Assembly: GCA_964639225.1 (NCBI GenBank)
Contig: CAZXCK010000041.1
Span: forward strand, 1 to 30,112
Direction: 5' to 3'
From: CAZXCK01 sp964639225
Lineage (GTDB): Bacteria; Chloroflexota; Anaerolineae; Aggregatilineales; Phototrophicaceae
Length of the DNA: 30,112 bases
The position numbers were made by a program, and so were the translations under genes. How positions within the stretch are numbered: the first letter of the stretch is position 1; every line of letters begins with the position of its first letter. Shown piece after piece: positions 28,942 through 30,112 of the stretch. The notes beneath the pieces were generated by a model. The model worked only from the letters and a program-made list of their open reading frames with translations. It ran no database searches and had not been told where the DNA came from.

Positions 28942-29018
28942 GTCATTCTGTATCATTAAACCCCTTTGTTTGTTGGTTTTATGCTTATATAATCAAATTC
29001 GTTGTCATTTAATATCAT
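28942..29018. repeat. Second repeat pair between attP core and integrase
   Basis: GTCATTCTGTATCAT (28942-28956) and GTCATTTAATATCAT (29004-29018) match at 12 of 15 positions, 62 bp apart. They may be further arm sites or binding sites for an excisionase or IHF-like factor. Confidence 0.45.
28966..28993 (+). promoter_or_regulatory. Candidate integrase promoter
   Basis: A perfect -10 TATAAT (28988-28993) with TTGTTT (28966-28971) at 16 nt. The leader of about 50 nt up to ATG 29052 carries the right-hand repeats, so integrase binding there could repress its own gene. Confidence 0.5.
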
Positions 29019-29026
29019 GGCAACTA

Positions 29027-29049
29027 GTACACGTATTGGGGCACGTATT
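29027..29049. repeat. Direct repeats right of attP in the integrase leader
   Basis: GTACACGT at 29027-29034, plus a tandem ACACGTATT / GCACGTATT pair (29030-29038, 29041-29049), 11 nt apart and ending just before the integrase start codon. Same octamer as at 28805 and 28817. Confidence 0.58.
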
Positions 29050-29051
29050 TT

Positions 29052-30083
29052 ATGGCTTCTTTATATAAGCGTAAGGATCTTAAGTCTTGGACCTATTGTG
29101 TTAAGACTTCTATGGGGCGGTTTTCTCTTCATACTCAGAAACTTTCTATTGCTAAGCGAGCACTAGCTGAATGGCAGAAGAAAGAGGAGTGCCATAAACT
29201 TGGGATTCCAATCGAGCAAGGGCCGATTACTTTGTTTGAGGCTTATACTGAGTACTGCCGTCATCATACCAAGCATTCTCCAAAATGGAAGAATAACATT
29301 AAGTTGCATTTCGAGAATCGGTTGTTTCCCTTTTTTGGGAAAACTACTTTGATTACATCTATTGATGCCAGGAAGATCCAGAAATATCAGCAGGACCGGC
29401 TTAAAAAAATTAATGGTCGGTCGGTTGATATTGAGGTGCATCATGTGTTTTTGCCTGTTTTGCGCTTTGCGGCTATGCAGGGCTATATGGATTTGGCTCA
29501 AGTTCCAAAGGTGCCGAAACAAGAAGATCGGCGGGATCGGTTTCGGTATTTATCCAAGGATGAGATTAAATTACTTTTGGATCATTGTGGGCATAATGAT
29601 CGCTTGGGGTTGTATGTTGAAACTATGCTTTATACCGGGTGTCGGCCTGGGGAGGCTCAGGCTTTGCGTAAGCGTGATTTTGATTTGGTTCAGGGAGTTA
29701 TGCATATTGAGAATCGGGAAGATTGGAAAACCAAAACCCGGCGGTCTCGGACGGTTCCATTGGCTGATGCATATATTGATATTGTACGGCCTTGGGTTGA
29801 GCGTTGTTGGCATCCAGAGGATTTGGTGATTGGGGGAATTGGGCCAAAAACATTTCGGCGGGCGATTGTAGCGGCTGGGTTTGAGGTTGGGCATGGTAAT
29901 GAACGGGCTGTGACTCCAAAAACTTTGCGACATACGTTTGCTTCATGGTTTCTGATGGATGGGCATGGGGATTTATTTACTCTTGCGAAGATTTTAGGGC
30001 ATTCTCATACTCGAACAACTGAAATTTATGGGCATTTGAGCCAGGAGCACATTGGGCGGGCAACAAAAAATATAAAATTTTAG
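29052..30083 (+). CDS. int: Tyrosine-family phage integrase
   Basis: Site-specific recombinase, 343 residues. N-terminal arm-binding region 'MASLYKRKDLKSWTYCVKT', a core-binding SAM-like domain (about 58-150), and a catalytic domain with Arg198 in 'YTGCRPGEAQAL', Lys228 in 'DWKTKTRRSRTVPL', 'TPKTLRHTFASWF' (R293, H294; Lys290 stands where His is commonest), 'ILGHSHTRTTEIYGHL' (H317, nucleophile Y326). Complete and apparently active. The ribosome binding site is weak (GGGG at 29038-29041), consistent with low expression. It sits immediately beside the tRNA-Gly attP. Confidence 0.95.
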   Translation: MASLYKRKDLKSWTYCVKTSMGRFSLHTQKLSIAKRALAEWQKKEECHKLGIPIEQGPITLFEAYTEYCRHHTKHSPKWKNNIKLHFENRLFPFFGKTTLITSIDARKIQKYQQDRLKKINGRSVDIEVHHVFLPVLRFAAMQGYMDLAQVPKVPKQEDRRDRFRYLSKDEIKLLLDHCGHNDRLGLYVETMLYTGCRPGEAQALRKRDFDLVQGVMHIENREDWKTKTRRSRTVPLADAYIDIVRPWVERCWHPEDLVIGGIGPKTFRRAIVAAGFEVGHGNERAVTPKTLRHTFASWFLMDGHGDLFTLAKILGHSHTRTTEIYGHLSQEHIGRATKNIKF

Positions 30084-30112
30084 TCTATAACCATTTGATT
30101 TTAAACTAGATA

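Noticed and set aside
1..30112. Diversity-generating retroelement behind the tailspike or hub variability
   Set aside because: No reverse transcriptase gene and no template/variable repeat pair visible in the window.

Overview
The window is one contiguous stretch of a temperate, tailed double-stranded DNA phage (siphovirus-like). Every gene I can support is on the + strand, in lambda/HK97 virion order: terminase, portal, protease, capsid, connectors, tail tube, tape measure, tail tip, tailspike, lysis, attachment site, integrase. The host is unknown. Two lipoprotein signals, Sec-type signal peptides and an M15-type endolysin fit a Gram-negative host. A partial tRNA-Gly(TCC) between the lysis genes and the integrase, with repeats on both sides, looks like an intact attP. 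The sequence therefore probably comes from an unintegrated phage or viral contig rather than a resident prophage. Early and lysogeny-control genes would lie beyond the right edge.

Layout. 210-623 is a P27-type small terminase. 634-5027 is an accessory island (SSB, DUF5131, zinc-binding and HTH proteins, a DUF4406/deoxyribosyltransferase-like protein) that separates the small from the large terminase (5017-6882). 6926-7534 holds two small genes, the second an Ogr/Delta-like zinc ribbon. 7535-7804 is a regulatory gap with two near-identical palindromes, a rho-independent terminator and another inverted repeat. 7805-11310 is portal, S49 protease and HK97-fold capsid. 11383-16418 holds decoration-like proteins, head-tail connectors, tail tube and a frameshifted tail assembly chaperone pair. 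16415-16878 is a lipoprotein and a membrane protein placed like a moron. 16928-24518 is the tape measure and a GTA-like tail tip (DUF2460, DUF2163, NlpC/P60, large hub). 24566-27368 is a fibre-like protein and a beta-helix tailspike. 27383-28717 is lysis, followed by a terminator. 28800-29050 is attP, and 29052-30083 is a tyrosine integrase.

The most unusual property is repeat content. Between 1035 and 25248, every intergenic gap longer than about 15 nt carries at least one short dispersed repeat. There are four hairpin families with REP-like architecture (a palindrome followed by CTAC or CTCC; read on the other strand, GTAG or GGAG plus palindrome) and one family beginning TTGTCTGAATCAGGAT. 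All copies share one orientation relative to transcription, and most lie between a stop codon and the next ribosome binding site. No transposase is present in the window. A second oddity is that three genes in virion modules (11933, 14692, 25248) encode apparent N-terminal export signals.

The run of 100 N at 3098-3197 is flanked by an exact 55-bp duplication. Collapsing it restores one clean HTH gene, so the gap is almost certainly an assembly artefact.
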